64,000 nt of DNA from Pedobacter sp. Leaf176 (GCF_001424305.1 NZ_LMPD01000001.1:310001-374000); one strand, 5' to 3'. Shown: positions 17,556 through 27,301, counted from the stretch's first letter. The notes: generated by a model from the sequence alone, not told the origin. Made by a program: numbers and translations.

Positions 17556-19247
17556 ATGAAGAAATTTAAATACTTGATTCTTGCAGCAGTTTCATGCATT
17601 GCAATTTTATTCTTTTCTTTTAAGGAAGACTTATTCCTGGTGTCTAAAAATCTGGATATTTTTGCTTCTCTGTATAGGGAAATTAATATAAACTATGTAG
17701 ACGAAACCAGTGCGCCGGAATTGATGAAAACGGGTATTGACGCCATGTTGGAAAGCCTGGATCCTTACACAGAATATGTTCCAGAATCAGAAATAGAAGA
17801 TTACAAACTTAAATACATCAGTACGCAGTATGGTGGTATTGGTGCAGGAACGGTTATCATTGATGGAAAGCTTTTTGTAAATGAAGTAAGCGAAGGCTAT
17901 GCAGCTAATAAGTCGGATGTGAAAGCCGGGGATCAGGTTATAAAAATTAATAACATCGAGATTAAAGGAAAAGACCGCGCTCAAATCAGTCAGTTACTCC
18001 GCGGACCAAAAGGAACTCCGGTTGATTTAACCATCATTCGCGATGGAAAGGAAATTTCAAAAAAGATAACCCGCGAAGAGATAAAACAGCCTAATGTGTC
18101 ATATTTCGGAATGGTTGGTGATGGCATTGGCTACATTCGCTTAGATAAATTTCTTGAGAATTCTGGACAAGAAGTCAAGGATGCACTTATTAGTCTGAAT
18201 AAAGAAAATCCAAAAGGAATCGTACTTGATTTGAGAAATAATGGTGGTGGTATTTTACAGGAAGCAGTTAAGATTGTAAATCTTTTTGTTGATAAAGATC
18301 AGCTTATAGTAACTCAAAAAGGCAAAAACACGGCCAAAACTATTACATACAAAACGCAATTGCCGCCGGTTTCACCTTCCGTTCCGCTAGTGGTTTTGGT
18401 TAATGGAAATTCAGCTTCAGCTTCCGAAATAGTTGCCGGTTCGTTACAGGATTTAGATAGGGCTATTGTAATTGGTCAGCGTAGTTATGGAAAAGGATTG
18501 GTTCAGCAAACATTTAATTTGCCTTATAACAGCCTGGTCAAAGTTACTGTAGCCAAATATTATACCCCTTCCGGAAGATGCATTCAAAAACTGGATTACA
18601 CACACAAAAATGCCGATGGCATTGCCGAGCGTTTTGCCGATTCTACAATATCGATGTATCAAACCAAAGCCGGTAGAAATGTTTACAGTGGCAATGGCGT
18701 ATATCCTGATATTTTTGTCGATGTGGATAAACTGAGCCCGATTACAATTACTATGCTCAACAAAAATCTGTTTTTTAATTATGCCAATTTATATAAAAAA
18801 GAAAAACCAATTGTTGCATCCCCGAAAACCTTTCAGATTTCGGATGCAGATTATGTTGCCTTCGCCAGTTCTCTGGCAGATAAAGATTTAAGTTATCAAA
18901 GCAGAACGGAGCGCCTATTAACCGAATTGCGATATGAAGCTGATAAAGAAAACAAAACCACGGAAGTGAAAGCAGATTTGGAAAATCTAAAAAATAAGTT
19001 GATATCGGCAAAAAAAGCAGATTTAGCGAATCACAAAGCTGAAATAAAAAGAGTGTTGGAAACACAAATCATCAGCCGCTATTTTTATGAAAAAGGGCGA
19101 ATCGAACAAAGTTTTCAGTACGATAAGGAGTTGGCCGCTGCAAAATCCGTATTTAATAATCAAACACAAATGCTGGCCATTTTAAAAGGCAATGGTAATT
19201 ATAAAGTAATAGGGAAGCCTGTTAAAGAAAACGTACATGTAGATTAA
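17556..19247 (+). CDS. S41-family carboxy-terminal processing protease (CtpA-like)
   Basis: 563 residues. An N-terminal signal/anchor segment (FKYLILAAVSCIAILFFSF) is followed by a PDZ domain at about 85-170 (GGIGAGTVIIDGKLFV, AGDQVIKINNIEI). The S41 catalytic core runs from about 185 to 370. NSASASE at 285-291 contains the predicted nucleophile S288, and SYGKG supplies K313, a 25-residue spacing as in known Ser/Lys C-terminal proteases. A charged C-terminal helical tail of about 150 residues follows. It would trim periplasmic proteins from their C-termini. The GH29 gene follows after 17 bp, so they may be co-transcribed. Confidence 0.92.
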   Translation: MKKFKYLILAAVSCIAILFFSFKEDLFLVSKNLDIFASLYREININYVDETSAPELMKTGIDAMLESLDPYTEYVPESEIEDYKLKYISTQYGGIGAGTVIIDGKLFVNEVSEGYAANKSDVKAGDQVIKINNIEIKGKDRAQISQLLRGPKGTPVDLTIIRDGKEISKKITREEIKQPNVSYFGMVGDGIGYIRLDKFLENSGQEVKDALISLNKENPKGIVLDLRNNGGGILQEAVKIVNLFVDKDQLIVTQKGKNTAKTITYKTQLPPVSPSVPLVVLVNGNSASASEIVAGSLQDLDRAIVIGQRSYGKGLVQQTFNLPYNSLVKVTVAKYYTPSGRCIQKLDYTHKNADGIAERFADSTISMYQTKAGRNVYSGNGVYPDIFVDVDKLSPITITMLNKNLFFNYANLYKKEKPIVASPKTFQISDADYVAFASSLADKDLSYQSRTERLLTELRYEADKENKTTEVKADLENLKNKLISAKKADLANHKAEIKRVLETQIISRYFYEKGRIEQSFQYDKELAAAKSVFNNQTQMLAILKGNGNYKVIGKPVKENVHVD

Positions 19248-19264
19248 ACCTCCATCAATTATCC

Positions 19265-20593
19265 ATGAAAAAACTTTTACTGTTAGGCTTCGTTTTATTA
19301 TTCTTTGCCCGTTTAGAAGCGCAGGAATATGTTCCTTCCGAATCAAATCTAAAACAACGAGCCTGGTTTTCTGATGCCCGGTTTGGTTTGTTTATTCATT
19401 GGGGTCCATTTAGCATTCCGGGCAGCGGTGAATGGGTAATGAACGAAAGAAAAGTAACTGTCAAAAATTACAGTCGTTTAGAAAAATTTTTTAATCCAAT
19501 TGATTTTGATGCGGCTAAATGGGTAAGCACTGCGAAAAATGCCGGTATGAAATACATTACCCTGATTACAAGACATCATGATGGCTTCAGTATGTGGGAT
19601 ACAAAATATTCCGATTTCAGCATCATGAACACGCCTTACAAAAAGGACATTGTTAAAATGATGGCTGATGAATGCCAAAAGCAAGGTATTAAGCTGTATT
19701 TGTATTATTCTTTGCTCGACTGGCGCCGTGAGGATTACCCTCACGAAACAGGTAAAACAGGGCAGTTTAGTGGACGCAAAGGCCATGGAGACTATGCCAG
19801 CTACCTTCAATTTATGAAAAACCAGCTTACCGAGTTGTTGACTAACTATGGTGAAATCGGAGGAATCTGGTTTGATGGTCATTGGGACCAAACTGCACCG
19901 GAAGGTGCCGCAGACAGGAGCTCACGTATTGATTGGAAATATAATGAGCTTTATGGTTTAATACACAAACTTCAGCCTCAATGCATGATTGGTAATAACC
20001 ACCATATGTCTCCTTTTCCAGGAGAAGATTTCCAGATGTTTGAGCAAGATTTACCTGGAGAGAACAAATCCGGGCTCAGTTTTCAGGAAGCAAGTAACCA
20101 TTTGCCTTTGGAAGCCTGTATTACAATAAATGGCTCCTGGGGCTTCAACTTAACAGATACCAGCTATAAAAATATAACGAATTTGATCCATACATTGGTA
20201 AAATCAAGCAATTTAGGTACGAATTTATTACTCAACATCGGACCAATGCCAAACGGGGAAATCCAGCCTGAATTTACGGACCGTTTGAACGGAATTGGCG
20301 AGTGGTTAAGAGTTTACGGGGAAAGTATTTATGGCACAAAAGCTGGCTTCATAAAATCACAAAATTGGGGAAGTGTAACTCAAAAAGCCGGTAAAGTTTA
20401 TATACACATTTTCGATAGCAAAAATACATCTGTTTTCTTTGATAGGTTTCCGTTCAGGAAAATCGGAAAAGCTTACCTTTTAAAAGATGGAACACCGGTT
20501 AAGTACAGTTTAAAAAATGGTTCAGCAGACATCCAAACAGGTTTTATGAATAAGGAAATCGATAATGTAATCGTTTTGGAGGTTGCTGAATAA
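19265..20593 (+). CDS. GH29 alpha-L-fucosidase
   Basis: 442 residues with a signal peptide (KKLLLLGFVLLFFARLEAQ). The (beta/alpha)8 domain begins WFSDARFGLFIHWGPFSIPG and contains TRHHDGFSMWDT and GGIWFDGHWD. The Asp in that last motif, D204, is at the family's nucleophile position. A short beta-sandwich follows from about residue 345. The acid/base Glu of GH29 is not conserved enough to place by eye. It would release L-fucose from glycans in the periplasm. A GH2 exo-hydrolase gene lies 84 bp downstream. Confidence 0.92.
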   Translation: MKKLLLLGFVLLFFARLEAQEYVPSESNLKQRAWFSDARFGLFIHWGPFSIPGSGEWVMNERKVTVKNYSRLEKFFNPIDFDAAKWVSTAKNAGMKYITLITRHHDGFSMWDTKYSDFSIMNTPYKKDIVKMMADECQKQGIKLYLYYSLLDWRREDYPHETGKTGQFSGRKGHGDYASYLQFMKNQLTELLTNYGEIGGIWFDGHWDQTAPEGAADRSSRIDWKYNELYGLIHKLQPQCMIGNNHHMSPFPGEDFQMFEQDLPGENKSGLSFQEASNHLPLEACITINGSWGFNLTDTSYKNITNLIHTLVKSSNLGTNLLLNIGPMPNGEIQPEFTDRLNGIGEWLRVYGESIYGTKAGFIKSQNWGSVTQKAGKVYIHIFDSKNTSVFFDRFPFRKIGKAYLLKDGTPVKYSLKNGSADIQTGFMNKEIDNVIVLEVAE

Positions 20594-20677
20594 GAGTAGA
20601 TTTTGTTAATAGTCACTGTAGTGGTGATTCATTTTAACGATAATTTGCTTTCTTTGTGCTCCTTAACAACAAACTAA

Positions 20678-23281
20678 ATGAGAAAATTACTTGTCCTTTT
20701 ATTTTGGTTCTGCAGTTTCATTGCTAGCGCCCAAAACAGTTATGAATTAAATTCTGGTTGGGTTTGTGCCAATATCAAAGATGTAAACTCTACCGGAAAT
20801 CTAATTTCAGATCAGCGCTTTTCGTTGAGTAGCTGGATGACCGCTACCGTTCCCGGAACGGTTTTAACCACCATGTTAAACAACAAAAAGATTCCCGACC
20901 CTTTTTATGGGATGAATAACGAAAAAATTCCTGACGTTTATAAAACTGGTAGCGATTATTACACCTATTGGTTTGTTAAGGATTTCCAGGAAAAAGCATC
21001 AGGCAATGAGCAGGTATGGCTTGAGTTCCGTGGAATCAATTATAAAGCCGATGTTTATCTGAATGGTAAAAAAGTTAATCAGAAGGTTATAGAAGGGATG
21101 CATTTGCGTTCTAAATTTAACATTACAAAATTGCTGTCTCCGATAGGAAAGAACCGATTAGCTGTTATTGTTCGTCCGCCCGATGTAGTAGGGAATCCTA
21201 ACGGTGGCCAGGGCGGCGATGGAACGATTGCTAAGGGCTTAACCACTCAATATACCGCAGGCTGGGATTGGATTCAACCAACTCGCGACAGGAATACCGG
21301 AATTTGGGATAAAGTAACTGTTGAAAAAACAGGGGGGATAGACCTTAAAAATCCACATGTGGTAACGCTGTTACCCGGCAAACGCTTGGTAGATGGAAAA
21401 CAAAAGGCTGCAACTATTAAAGTATCCGTTGAAGTAGAAAATCCAACAGATAAAGCTATGGCCGGCATTTTGGAGTACCAATTCGGCGAACAAACCGTAC
21501 AAAAGCAAGTTAACATCAAGGCAAATCAAAATGCAGAAATATCATTTCCCGATTTGATTCTTCAGAATCCAAAATTATGGTGGCCGAGCGGATATGGTGA
21601 GCAACATTTGTATGATACCAAAATTAGATTCATCAGCAATGCGAAAATAATAGACCAGGAAAATCTTAAAGTTGGCGTCCGACAGATTGATAATATCTGG
21701 AATGAACAAACCAAAAGTATGGGCGCTTATGTTAACGGACAAAAAATATTTATTAAGGGCGGAAACTGGATCATCTCCGATGCGATGCTGCGTTTCAGCG
21801 ATGCACGATATGATGCTGAAGTTCGTTACCATAAGGATATGAACCTGAATTTGATTCGGATTTGGGGGGGAGCAATTCTTGAACGGCCTGAGTTTTACAA
21901 TGCTTGCGACAAATATGGGTTGTTGGTTTTCCAGGATTTTTGGTTTAGCGGAGATTGTAATGGAAGATGGGTAGACCCAATGAAAAAGGAAGACCAATGG
22001 ACAAGGAGAAAATATCCTGATAACCACAATCTGGTTTTAACCGCGATAGAAGACCAGGTAAAAATGATTAGAAACCACGCTTCATTAGCCTTTTGGTGTG
22101 GCGGAAATGAAATTACACCGCCTGAAGATATTCTTCAGCCGATGAAGAACGATATTCTCCCGCGCTTAGATGGTACACGCATACTTTTTGATTTTTCAAA
22201 CAGCGATGAAATGTCTTTTAATTCATTGGGTGGTAATGGCGACGGACCGTATGGTATCCAAAATCCGGTGAGTTTCTGGTCAACTAAAACCTTTCCTTAC
22301 AATTCTGAAGTAGGTTCTGTCGGCGTCGGCGATTATGAGTCGCTGGAAAGATTTATCCCGAAGGAAAATATGATTTCGCCTCAATTTAAAGAGAAACCGG
22401 ATTCTGTTTGGGATTACCATAAATATATTGGTTACGATGAACATATTAATCCTTACGGGAAAGCCAGGGATGCCAAAGATTTTGCAATGAAAGCACAGTT
22501 GGTTAATTATGATCAGTACAGGGCTTTGATGGAAGGTTTTTCATCACACATGTGGGAGTGGTATACAGGCTCTATTATCTGGAAAACCCAGAACCCATGG
22601 ACCGCAATGCGCGGCCAGATGTACGATTACTATCTTGACCCGAATGCTTGTTTATATGGTTTGAGAAAAGGAAGTGAGCCACTTCATATAATGATGAACC
22701 CGGTGGATAGCATGGTCACTGTGGTTAATAATGGCTTTACAAATCGTGATAATTTAATGATTCAGGCGAAGGCTTACGACATGGATGGTAAAGATTATTT
22801 CTACTCACAGGTTTTTAATTCTATCGGTGCTTCTTCTGTTCGCAGGTTTTTCCCTTTGAATGATTTTTTAAAGAAGCTTGATAAAAAAGAAGGTGTTTTT
22901 GTTTCATTGCGAATTCTAAACGAAAATCAGAAAATTTTGAGTGAGAATTTATATTGGTTGCCATCAAAAGACGGGGAATACAAAGGTTTACAAAAAATGA
23001 AATCTGTTTCTCCAAGAGTTGAAGCTGTAGAAAAAGTTAGTGGAAAAATTATAGTCACGCTGAGCAACAGCAAAGATAATCCGATAGCGTTTTTTAATCG
23101 AATTGCATTGATCGATGCCGTGTCGGGTAAGCGGATTTTGCCTGCTTTTTATGATGATAATTACATCAGTATTTTGCCTGGTGAAAGCAAAACGATAACC
23201 GTTGAATATACTGGTAAAGAAAAAACAGCTGTTGAAGTTTATGGATGGAATGTTGATAGAAAAAGGGTAGAAGTTAACTAA
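20678..23281 (+). CDS. GH2 exo-acting hydrolase (beta-mannosidase / exo-beta-D-glucosaminidase type)
   Basis: 867 residues: a signal peptide (LLVLLFWFCSFIASAQ), an N-terminal jelly-roll domain, Ig-like domains and a central barrel. The TAGWDWIQPTRDRNTGIWD motif near residues 195-213 is typical of the GH2 subgroup that includes exo-beta-D-glucosaminidases and beta-mannosidases. The predicted acid/base is E478 in WCGGNE and the nucleophile is E544 in YNSEVG. The barrel entry NLIRIWGGAILERPEFY is also diagnostic. Glucosaminidase and mannosidase activity cannot be separated by reading alone. A terminator follows at 23307. Confidence 0.87.
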   Translation: MRKLLVLLFWFCSFIASAQNSYELNSGWVCANIKDVNSTGNLISDQRFSLSSWMTATVPGTVLTTMLNNKKIPDPFYGMNNEKIPDVYKTGSDYYTYWFVKDFQEKASGNEQVWLEFRGINYKADVYLNGKKVNQKVIEGMHLRSKFNITKLLSPIGKNRLAVIVRPPDVVGNPNGGQGGDGTIAKGLTTQYTAGWDWIQPTRDRNTGIWDKVTVEKTGGIDLKNPHVVTLLPGKRLVDGKQKAATIKVSVEVENPTDKAMAGILEYQFGEQTVQKQVNIKANQNAEISFPDLILQNPKLWWPSGYGEQHLYDTKIRFISNAKIIDQENLKVGVRQIDNIWNEQTKSMGAYVNGQKIFIKGGNWIISDAMLRFSDARYDAEVRYHKDMNLNLIRIWGGAILERPEFYNACDKYGLLVFQDFWFSGDCNGRWVDPMKKEDQWTRRKYPDNHNLVLTAIEDQVKMIRNHASLAFWCGGNEITPPEDILQPMKNDILPRLDGTRILFDFSNSDEMSFNSLGGNGDGPYGIQNPVSFWSTKTFPYNSEVGSVGVGDYESLERFIPKENMISPQFKEKPDSVWDYHKYIGYDEHINPYGKARDAKDFAMKAQLVNYDQYRALMEGFSSHMWEWYTGSIIWKTQNPWTAMRGQMYDYYLDPNACLYGLRKGSEPLHIMMNPVDSMVTVVNNGFTNRDNLMIQAKAYDMDGKDYFYSQVFNSIGASSVRRFFPLNDFLKKLDKKEGVFVSLRILNENQKILSENLYWLPSKDGEYKGLQKMKSVSPRVEAVEKVSGKIIVTLSNSKDNPIAFFNRIALIDAVSGKRILPAFYDDNYISILPGESKTITVEYTGKEKTAVEVYGWNVDRKRVEVN

Positions 23282-23306
23282 GTCGTGATGTCTGAAAAGC
23301 TGAAAT

Positions 23307-23339
23307 AAAAAAAGCGATGCTAATGCATCGCTTTTTTTT
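23307..23339. terminator. Bidirectional terminator between GH2 and ferredoxin genes
   Basis: AAAGCGATGC and GCATCGCTTT arms around the loop TAAT, with A-run and T-run flanks. It serves the GH2 gene on the plus strand and the ferredoxin gene on the minus strand. Confidence 0.85.
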
Positions 23340-23357
23340 ATTTTACGTATTTTTCAA

Positions 23358-23684
23358 TTAGCTCACGCCATGAAGTTTAACTTTCAAGCCGTCCATGTTG
23401 TTATTCAGCTGTAACTGGCAGGCCAAACGTGAATTCGGCAATAAATCCGGTAGCGTATCTAACATTGCGTATTCATCATCTGTCATTTCGTTTAGCTTCT
23501 CTTCACCCTCGAGCACATCCACACAACAGGTTGCACAAAGAGCCATCCCGCCACAAGTAGCTAAAATATCGTATTCTGAAGCCTTTAAAAACTCCATTAA
23601 ACTTAAGCCCATGTCGGTTGGTGCTTCGTGGGGAGTAACAGAACCATCCGGCTCCTGCATGTATATCGTGATGTTGTTTTCCAT
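23358..23684 (-). CDS. [2Fe-2S] ferredoxin
   Basis: 108 residues with an adrenodoxin/plant-type fold. C44, C50, C53 (CGGMALCATC) and C89 (LACQ) are spaced C-x5-C-x2-C...C as in vertebrate/bacterial-type [2Fe-2S] ferredoxins; C54 is an extra. The acidic segment around EMTDDEYAMLD is the usual partner-docking helix. It lies 39 bp downstream of a ferredoxin reductase-like gene on the same strand, so the two probably form an electron-transfer pair, although a promoter box in the gap suggests that the ferredoxin can also be made alone. Confidence 0.92.
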   Translation of the reverse strand: MENNITIYMQEPDGSVTPHEAPTDMGLSLMEFLKASEYDILATCGGMALCATCCVDVLEGEEKLNEMTDDEYAMLDTLPDLLPNSRLACQLQLNNNMDGLKVKLHGVS

Positions 23685-23704
23685 TTGCTCGTTTATATCG
23701 AATG

Positions 23705-23736
23705 CAAATATAAAATAAACTACTTAAAATTCTGAA
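23705..23736 (-). promoter_or_regulatory. Putative separate promoter for the ferredoxin gene
   Basis: On the minus strand TATATTTG (23712-23705) matches the -7 box and ends about 20 nt before the ATG. A TTTC at 23736-23733, 20 nt upstream and inside the reductase coding end, is an imperfect -33 box. Confidence 0.45.
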
Positions 23737-24734
23737 ACTCCGTTTACGGTTGTATACTTCATGGTGTATTTGACGCCCGGATTCATATAGGAATAAGCGC
23801 TGTGGCTCATCAATGCCGCCTCATGGAATCCGCAAAGAATCAATTTTAATTTATTTGTATACGTGTTGATATCACCAATTGCGTAAATCCCAGGGATATT
23901 TGTAGAGTAATCATCCGTATTTACCTCAATTGCACTTTTACTGATGTTTAAGTTCCAGTCTTCAATTGGGCCTAATTTAGGGCTCAAACCAAATAAAGGA
24001 ATTAAATGGTCTGCTTCCACAACTGACTTTTCCATGGTGCGATTTTGCACAATTTCAACCTGCTCCAGCTTATCCGTTCCGTGAACCGCTTGCAAGTTGC
24101 TGTTTAAAACAAGGTTAATTTTTCCGCTTTCTGCTAATGCCATCACTTTAGCAACCGAATCAGGTGCGCCTCTAAAACTTTCGCTCCGGTGTACCAGCGT
24201 TAATTCAGAACAAACATCAGCTAAATAAATCGTCCAATCCAAAGCAGAATCACCACCGCCCGCAATAACCATTTTCTGATCACGGTATTTTTCGGGGTCA
24301 AGAATCATGTAATTCACGCCTTTGCCATTCTCGAAATTCTCCAGATTTTCTACCGCTGGCTTACGAGGTTCGAAACAACCCAAGCCTCCTGCAATAACAA
24401 TAACCTTTGCTTCGATTACTGTTCCCATATTTGTCGTTAAAACGAAGTCAGCTTCACCACGCTTTTCCAGGCCTTCAATACGCTCGCCTAAAGTAAATGA
24501 TGGGTGGAAAGGTTTTGCCTGTTCCATCAAATTATCAATAAGCTCCTGAGCTAAAACAGAAGGATATCCAGGAATATCATATATCGGTTTTTTAGGGTAA
24601 ATTTCAGAAAGCTGACCACCAACCTGCGGAAGATAATCAATCAGATGGCAACGCATTTTTAATAAACCGGCTTCAAAAATGGCAAATAAACCAACCGGAC
24701 CAGCGCCTATTACGGCTATATCAGTAGAAATCAT
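23724..24734 (-). CDS. Ferredoxin-NADP reductase-like flavoprotein (YumC/TrxR-like)
   Basis: 336 residues. An N-terminal FAD-binding Rossmann motif (IAVIGAGPVGLFAIFEAG) and a second NADP-binding motif (MVIAGGGDSALDWTIYLA near residue 155) lie in the two-domain thioredoxin-reductase fold. There is no CxxC redox pair, which places it with ferredoxin-NADP reductases rather than thioredoxin reductases. The conserved IYAIGDINTY segment near the C-terminus binds FAD. It probably reduces the ferredoxin encoded just downstream. Confidence 0.9.
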   Translation of the reverse strand: MISTDIAVIGAGPVGLFAIFEAGLLKMRCHLIDYLPQVGGQLSEIYPKKPIYDIPGYPSVLAQELIDNLMEQAKPFHPSFTLGERIEGLEKRGEADFVLTTNMGTVIEAKVIVIAGGLGCFEPRKPAVENLENFENGKGVNYMILDPEKYRDQKMVIAGGGDSALDWTIYLADVCSELTLVHRSESFRGAPDSVAKVMALAESGKINLVLNSNLQAVHGTDKLEQVEIVQNRTMEKSVVEADHLIPLFGLSPKLGPIEDWNLNISKSAIEVNTDDYSTNIPGIYAIGDINTYTNKLKLILCGFHEAALMSHSAYSYMNPGVKYTMKYTTVNGVSEF

Positions 24735-24752
24735 TCAAAAAAAATTTTAAAG

Positions 24753-24780
24753 CAAAGTTACAAAATAAACCATTATCAAT
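24753..24780 (-). promoter_or_regulatory. Putative promoter for the ferredoxin reductase gene
   Basis: On the minus strand TAACTTTG (24760-24753) fits the -7 box. ATTG at 24780-24777 is a partial -33 box with a short 16-nt spacer. The box ends about 18 nt before the ATG. Confidence 0.4.
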
Positions 24781-25009
24781 ATTCTTATTTAGAAATATTC
24801 CAGATAATTCTGTAAAGTGATTATTTTCAGTATTTTATATGTTTAAATGAATTGATAGCAAAAATTAAAAGTGTTTGATTGATTAAAACAAATTATAATT
24901 GGTCTATGGATTTAATAGAAATAATGGCAGATTTTACAGATTTATTTTTCTTTTTCTAATGAATCTTTTGCTCTTTGTTCTTCGTTCTTTAGTCTTTCCG
25001 CTTTTTCCT

Positions 25010-25017
25010 TACCTTTG
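25010..25017 (+). promoter_or_regulatory. Promoter -7 box (TACCTTTG) that decides the lpxH start
   Basis: TACCTTTG fits TAnnTTTG and ends nine bases before the ATG at 25027, so transcription would begin at or just before the start codon. An alternative TTG start at 25015 lies inside this box and is therefore unlikely. No clear TTTG was found at -33. Confidence 0.45.
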
Positions 25018-25026
25018 AAACTATAC

Positions 25027-25776
25027 ATGAGTAAAAATATATATTTCGCTTCTGATTTCCATTTAGGCACACCAAACTATAGCGAGAGTCGTACCCGTGA
25101 GCATCGAATTGTAAGATGGCTTAATTTCATAGAACCCACTTGTTCCGAGTTATTCCTTATTGGTGATATTTTCGACTTTTGGTTCGAGTATGAAAAGGTA
25201 GTTCCGAAAGGCTTTATTCGTTTACAGGGAAAATTGGCGTCGATGGCAGACTCCGGCATTAAAATCTACTTTTTTAAGGGTAACCATGACATGTGGGTAC
25301 GCGATTACTTTACCAAAGAAATCGGTATGGAAGTTATAAGTGACGAAATGATTATGGAACGGGCTGGGAAAAAATTTTACTTACACCACGGAGACGGACT
25401 TGGCCCGGGAGATAGAAAATATAAATTTCTACGCAAAATTTTTAGAAGTCCGCTTTGTCAATGGTTATTTGCAAGATTGCATCCTAATTTAGGAATTGGT
25501 ATAGCGAGTGGATGGAGCAAAAGCAGCAGGGCTGCGAGTAACCCTGAAGAAGTTTTTTTTGGCGTAAACTACGAATGGCTTGCCGTTTACTCGAAAAACA
25601 TTTTACAGAGAGAGTATTTTGATTATTTTATCTACGGACACAGGCATTTGCCTATGGATTTGGATTTAGGCGGAGGAAGCCATTACGTAAATACTGGCGA
25701 ATGGCTGAAATATAATTCTTACGCTGTATTTGATGGCGTGGAGTTGAAGCTGGAATATTTTAAAGAGCCTTCCTAA
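25027..25776 (+). CDS. lpxH: UDP-2,3-diacylglucosamine diphosphatase
   Basis: 249 residues of the calcineurin-like metallophosphatase fold. The metal ligands are visible in order: D10 and H12 (SDFHLG), D47 (GDIFDFW), N86 and H87 (GNHDMW), HHGDG near 121 and a late YGHRH. The LpxH-specific EYEKVVPKG and GDRKYKFLRKIFRSPL segments are present. It hydrolyses UDP-2,3-diacylglucosamine to lipid X in lipid A synthesis at the inner membrane. The ATG at 25027 is chosen over an upstream TTG because a promoter box overlaps the latter. Confidence 0.92.
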   Translation: MSKNIYFASDFHLGTPNYSESRTREHRIVRWLNFIEPTCSELFLIGDIFDFWFEYEKVVPKGFIRLQGKLASMADSGIKIYFFKGNHDMWVRDYFTKEIGMEVISDEMIMERAGKKFYLHHGDGLGPGDRKYKFLRKIFRSPLCQWLFARLHPNLGIGIASGWSKSSRAASNPEEVFFGVNYEWLAVYSKNILQREYFDYFIYGHRHLPMDLDLGGGSHYVNTGEWLKYNSYAVFDGVELKLEYFKEPS

Positions 25777-26121
25777 GAAATTCTATATCATGCTTGCTGT
25801 CAACAGCGTTTTCAACTTTTGGAAAGCAATGTCTGTCTCTGCAATCTATGTCCACCGCGCTCTACATCATAGTTCCAATTGGAAAAGATCGGCAGCTGCC
25901 ATTTCATTCTTTTTTAGTTATGCGGGTTTTTATTACAATTATGGCTTGCAAAGCGCCTTGAGAACTTTCCTTTTTGTTTGCGTAAGTCCGTTATTTTCAG
26001 AAATTAATTTTCATTTTCCTTTGATTTACTGCCCTAAAACTAATTCAGCTTTTTTACTTATTTTTGCATTCCTTAATTTTTTGCTGAAACAAATTTTAAG
26101 GAATTCAATTTTAATAATAAT
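25777..26121 (+). other. 345-bp gap without a supported gene, containing a prfA promoter box
   Basis: An open frame covers 25790-26128 but reads as Phe/Ser-rich translated AT-rich DNA with no domain, and it runs into prfA. I see no RNA structure. TATTTTTG at 26059-26066 matches the -7 box and is the likely prfA promoter, with a leader of about 50 nt. No -33 TTTG is visible at the right spacing. Confidence 0.45.
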
Positions 26122-27195
26122 ATGTTAGATAAATTAGAAGCGATTAAGCAACGTTGGGAGGATGTGGAAGAGCAATTGAGTAATCCGGATGTGATTCAGG
26201 ATATGAAACGTTTTGCGGCTTTAAACAAAGAATATAAAGATTTAGGCAAAATTGTAGATGAATACAAAATCTACAAAAATGTAATGAGTAATATCGATGC
26301 AAACAAAGAGATCTTAACTGTTGAAAAAGATCCTGAAATGCGTGATATGGCAAAAGAGGAGCTCGATCTGCTTTTAAAACAACAGGAAGAAATGGAGAGC
26401 AGCATTCGCCTGATGTTGATTCCTAAAGATCCTGAAGATGCTAAAAATGCGGTATTTGAAATCCGCGGCGGTACCGGCGGAGATGAAGCTGCGCTATTTG
26501 CTGGTGATTTATATCGCATGTACACACGCTACTTTGAAACTAAAGGCTGGCGTGTGGAGACAGTTGATGTTACAGAGGGTACCGCAGGCGGATATAAAGA
26601 GGTTATTTTAAAAGTTAGTGGCGATGATGTTTATGGTCAGTTAAAGTATGAAAGTGGCGTACACCGCGTTCAACGCGTTCCTGATACCGAAACTCAGGGT
26701 CGAGTGCATACGTCTGCTGCTTCAGTGGCTGTGTTGCCGGAGGCAGAGGAAATTGATTTATACATTAATCCTGCCGACATCGAATTACAGACATCACGTT
26801 CTGGCGGTGCGGGTGGGCAAAATGTAAATAAGGTTGAGACCAAAGTACAGTTAACGCATAAGCCATCGGGCATTGTTGTAGTTTGCCAGCAGGAGCGTTC
26901 TCAATTGGGTAACCGGGTCATCGCAATGGAGATGCTGCGTAGCAAGCTTTATGATATTGAATTACAGAAGAAAAATGGTGATATTGCCGCTAAACGTAAA
27001 ACAATGGTATCTACCGGAGACCGTTCGGCAAAAATCAGAACCTATAACTATCCGCAGGGTCGTGTAACTGAACACCGCATTGGATTAACCATGTATAACC
27101 TGCCTGCCATAATGGATGGAGACATTCAGGAGATTATTGATGCACTTCAATTTGCAGAAAATGCGGAGAAGATGCAAGAAGGTGCTGTAAGTTAG
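26122..27195 (+). CDS. prfA: Peptide chain release factor 1
   Basis: 357 residues, the normal RF1 length. The stop-codon recognition tripeptide PxT is P187-D188-T189 in [17 protein letters not shown]. The peptidyl-hydrolysis GGQ is at 231-233 in [16 protein letters not shown]. The family start ([20 protein letters not shown]) and the C-terminal [14 protein letters not shown] are present. It terminates translation at UAA and UAG. A tRNA-Asp gene with its own strong promoter follows. Confidence 0.97.
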   Translation: MLDKLEAIKQRWEDVEEQLSNPDVIQDMKRFAALNKEYKDLGKIVDEYKIYKNVMSNIDANKEILTVEKDPEMRDMAKEELDLLLKQQEEMESSIRLMLIPKDPEDAKNAVFEIRGGTGGDEAALFAGDLYRMYTRYFETKGWRVETVDVTEGTAGGYKEVILKVSGDDVYGQLKYESGVHRVQRVPDTETQGRVHTSAASVAVLPEAEEIDLYINPADIELQTSRSGGAGGQNVNKVETKVQLTHKPSGIVVVCQQERSQLGNRVIAMEMLRSKLYDIELQKKNGDIAAKRKTMVSTGDRSAKIRTYNYPQGRVTEHRIGLTMYNLPAIMDGDIQEIIDALQFAENAEKMQEGAVS

Positions 27196-27221
27196 GGGTT
27201 TATAATTTTTTTAAAAAAAAG

Positions 27222-27252
27222 TTTGCGAATAACGATTTTGTCTCTATATTTG
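27222..27252 (+). promoter_or_regulatory. Consensus Bacteroidota promoter for tRNA-Asp
   Basis: TTTG at 27222-27225, exactly 19 nt, then TATATTTG at 27245-27252. This is the best match to the TTTG / TAnnTTTG consensus in the window. It gives a 5' leader of about 40-45 nt before the tRNA. Confidence 0.85.
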
Positions 27253-27301
27253 CAACCTCGAAAGGGGAAAGAGGTTTAAACTTTTAAAAAGTAAACAAAA
27301 C

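Noticed and set aside
21575..22027. Antisense frame of 150 codons within the GH2 gene
   Set aside because: Shadow of the coding gene with no recognisable product.
24781..25009. T-rich and CTTTGTTCTT-type stretch before lpxH as a repeat element
   Set aside because: Looks like simple-sequence AT-rich DNA; arms do not pair convincingly.
25790..26128. Open frame of 112 codons between lpxH and prfA
   Set aside because: Low-complexity Phe/Ser/Leu-rich translation, no domain, overlaps the prfA start and contains the prfA promoter box.
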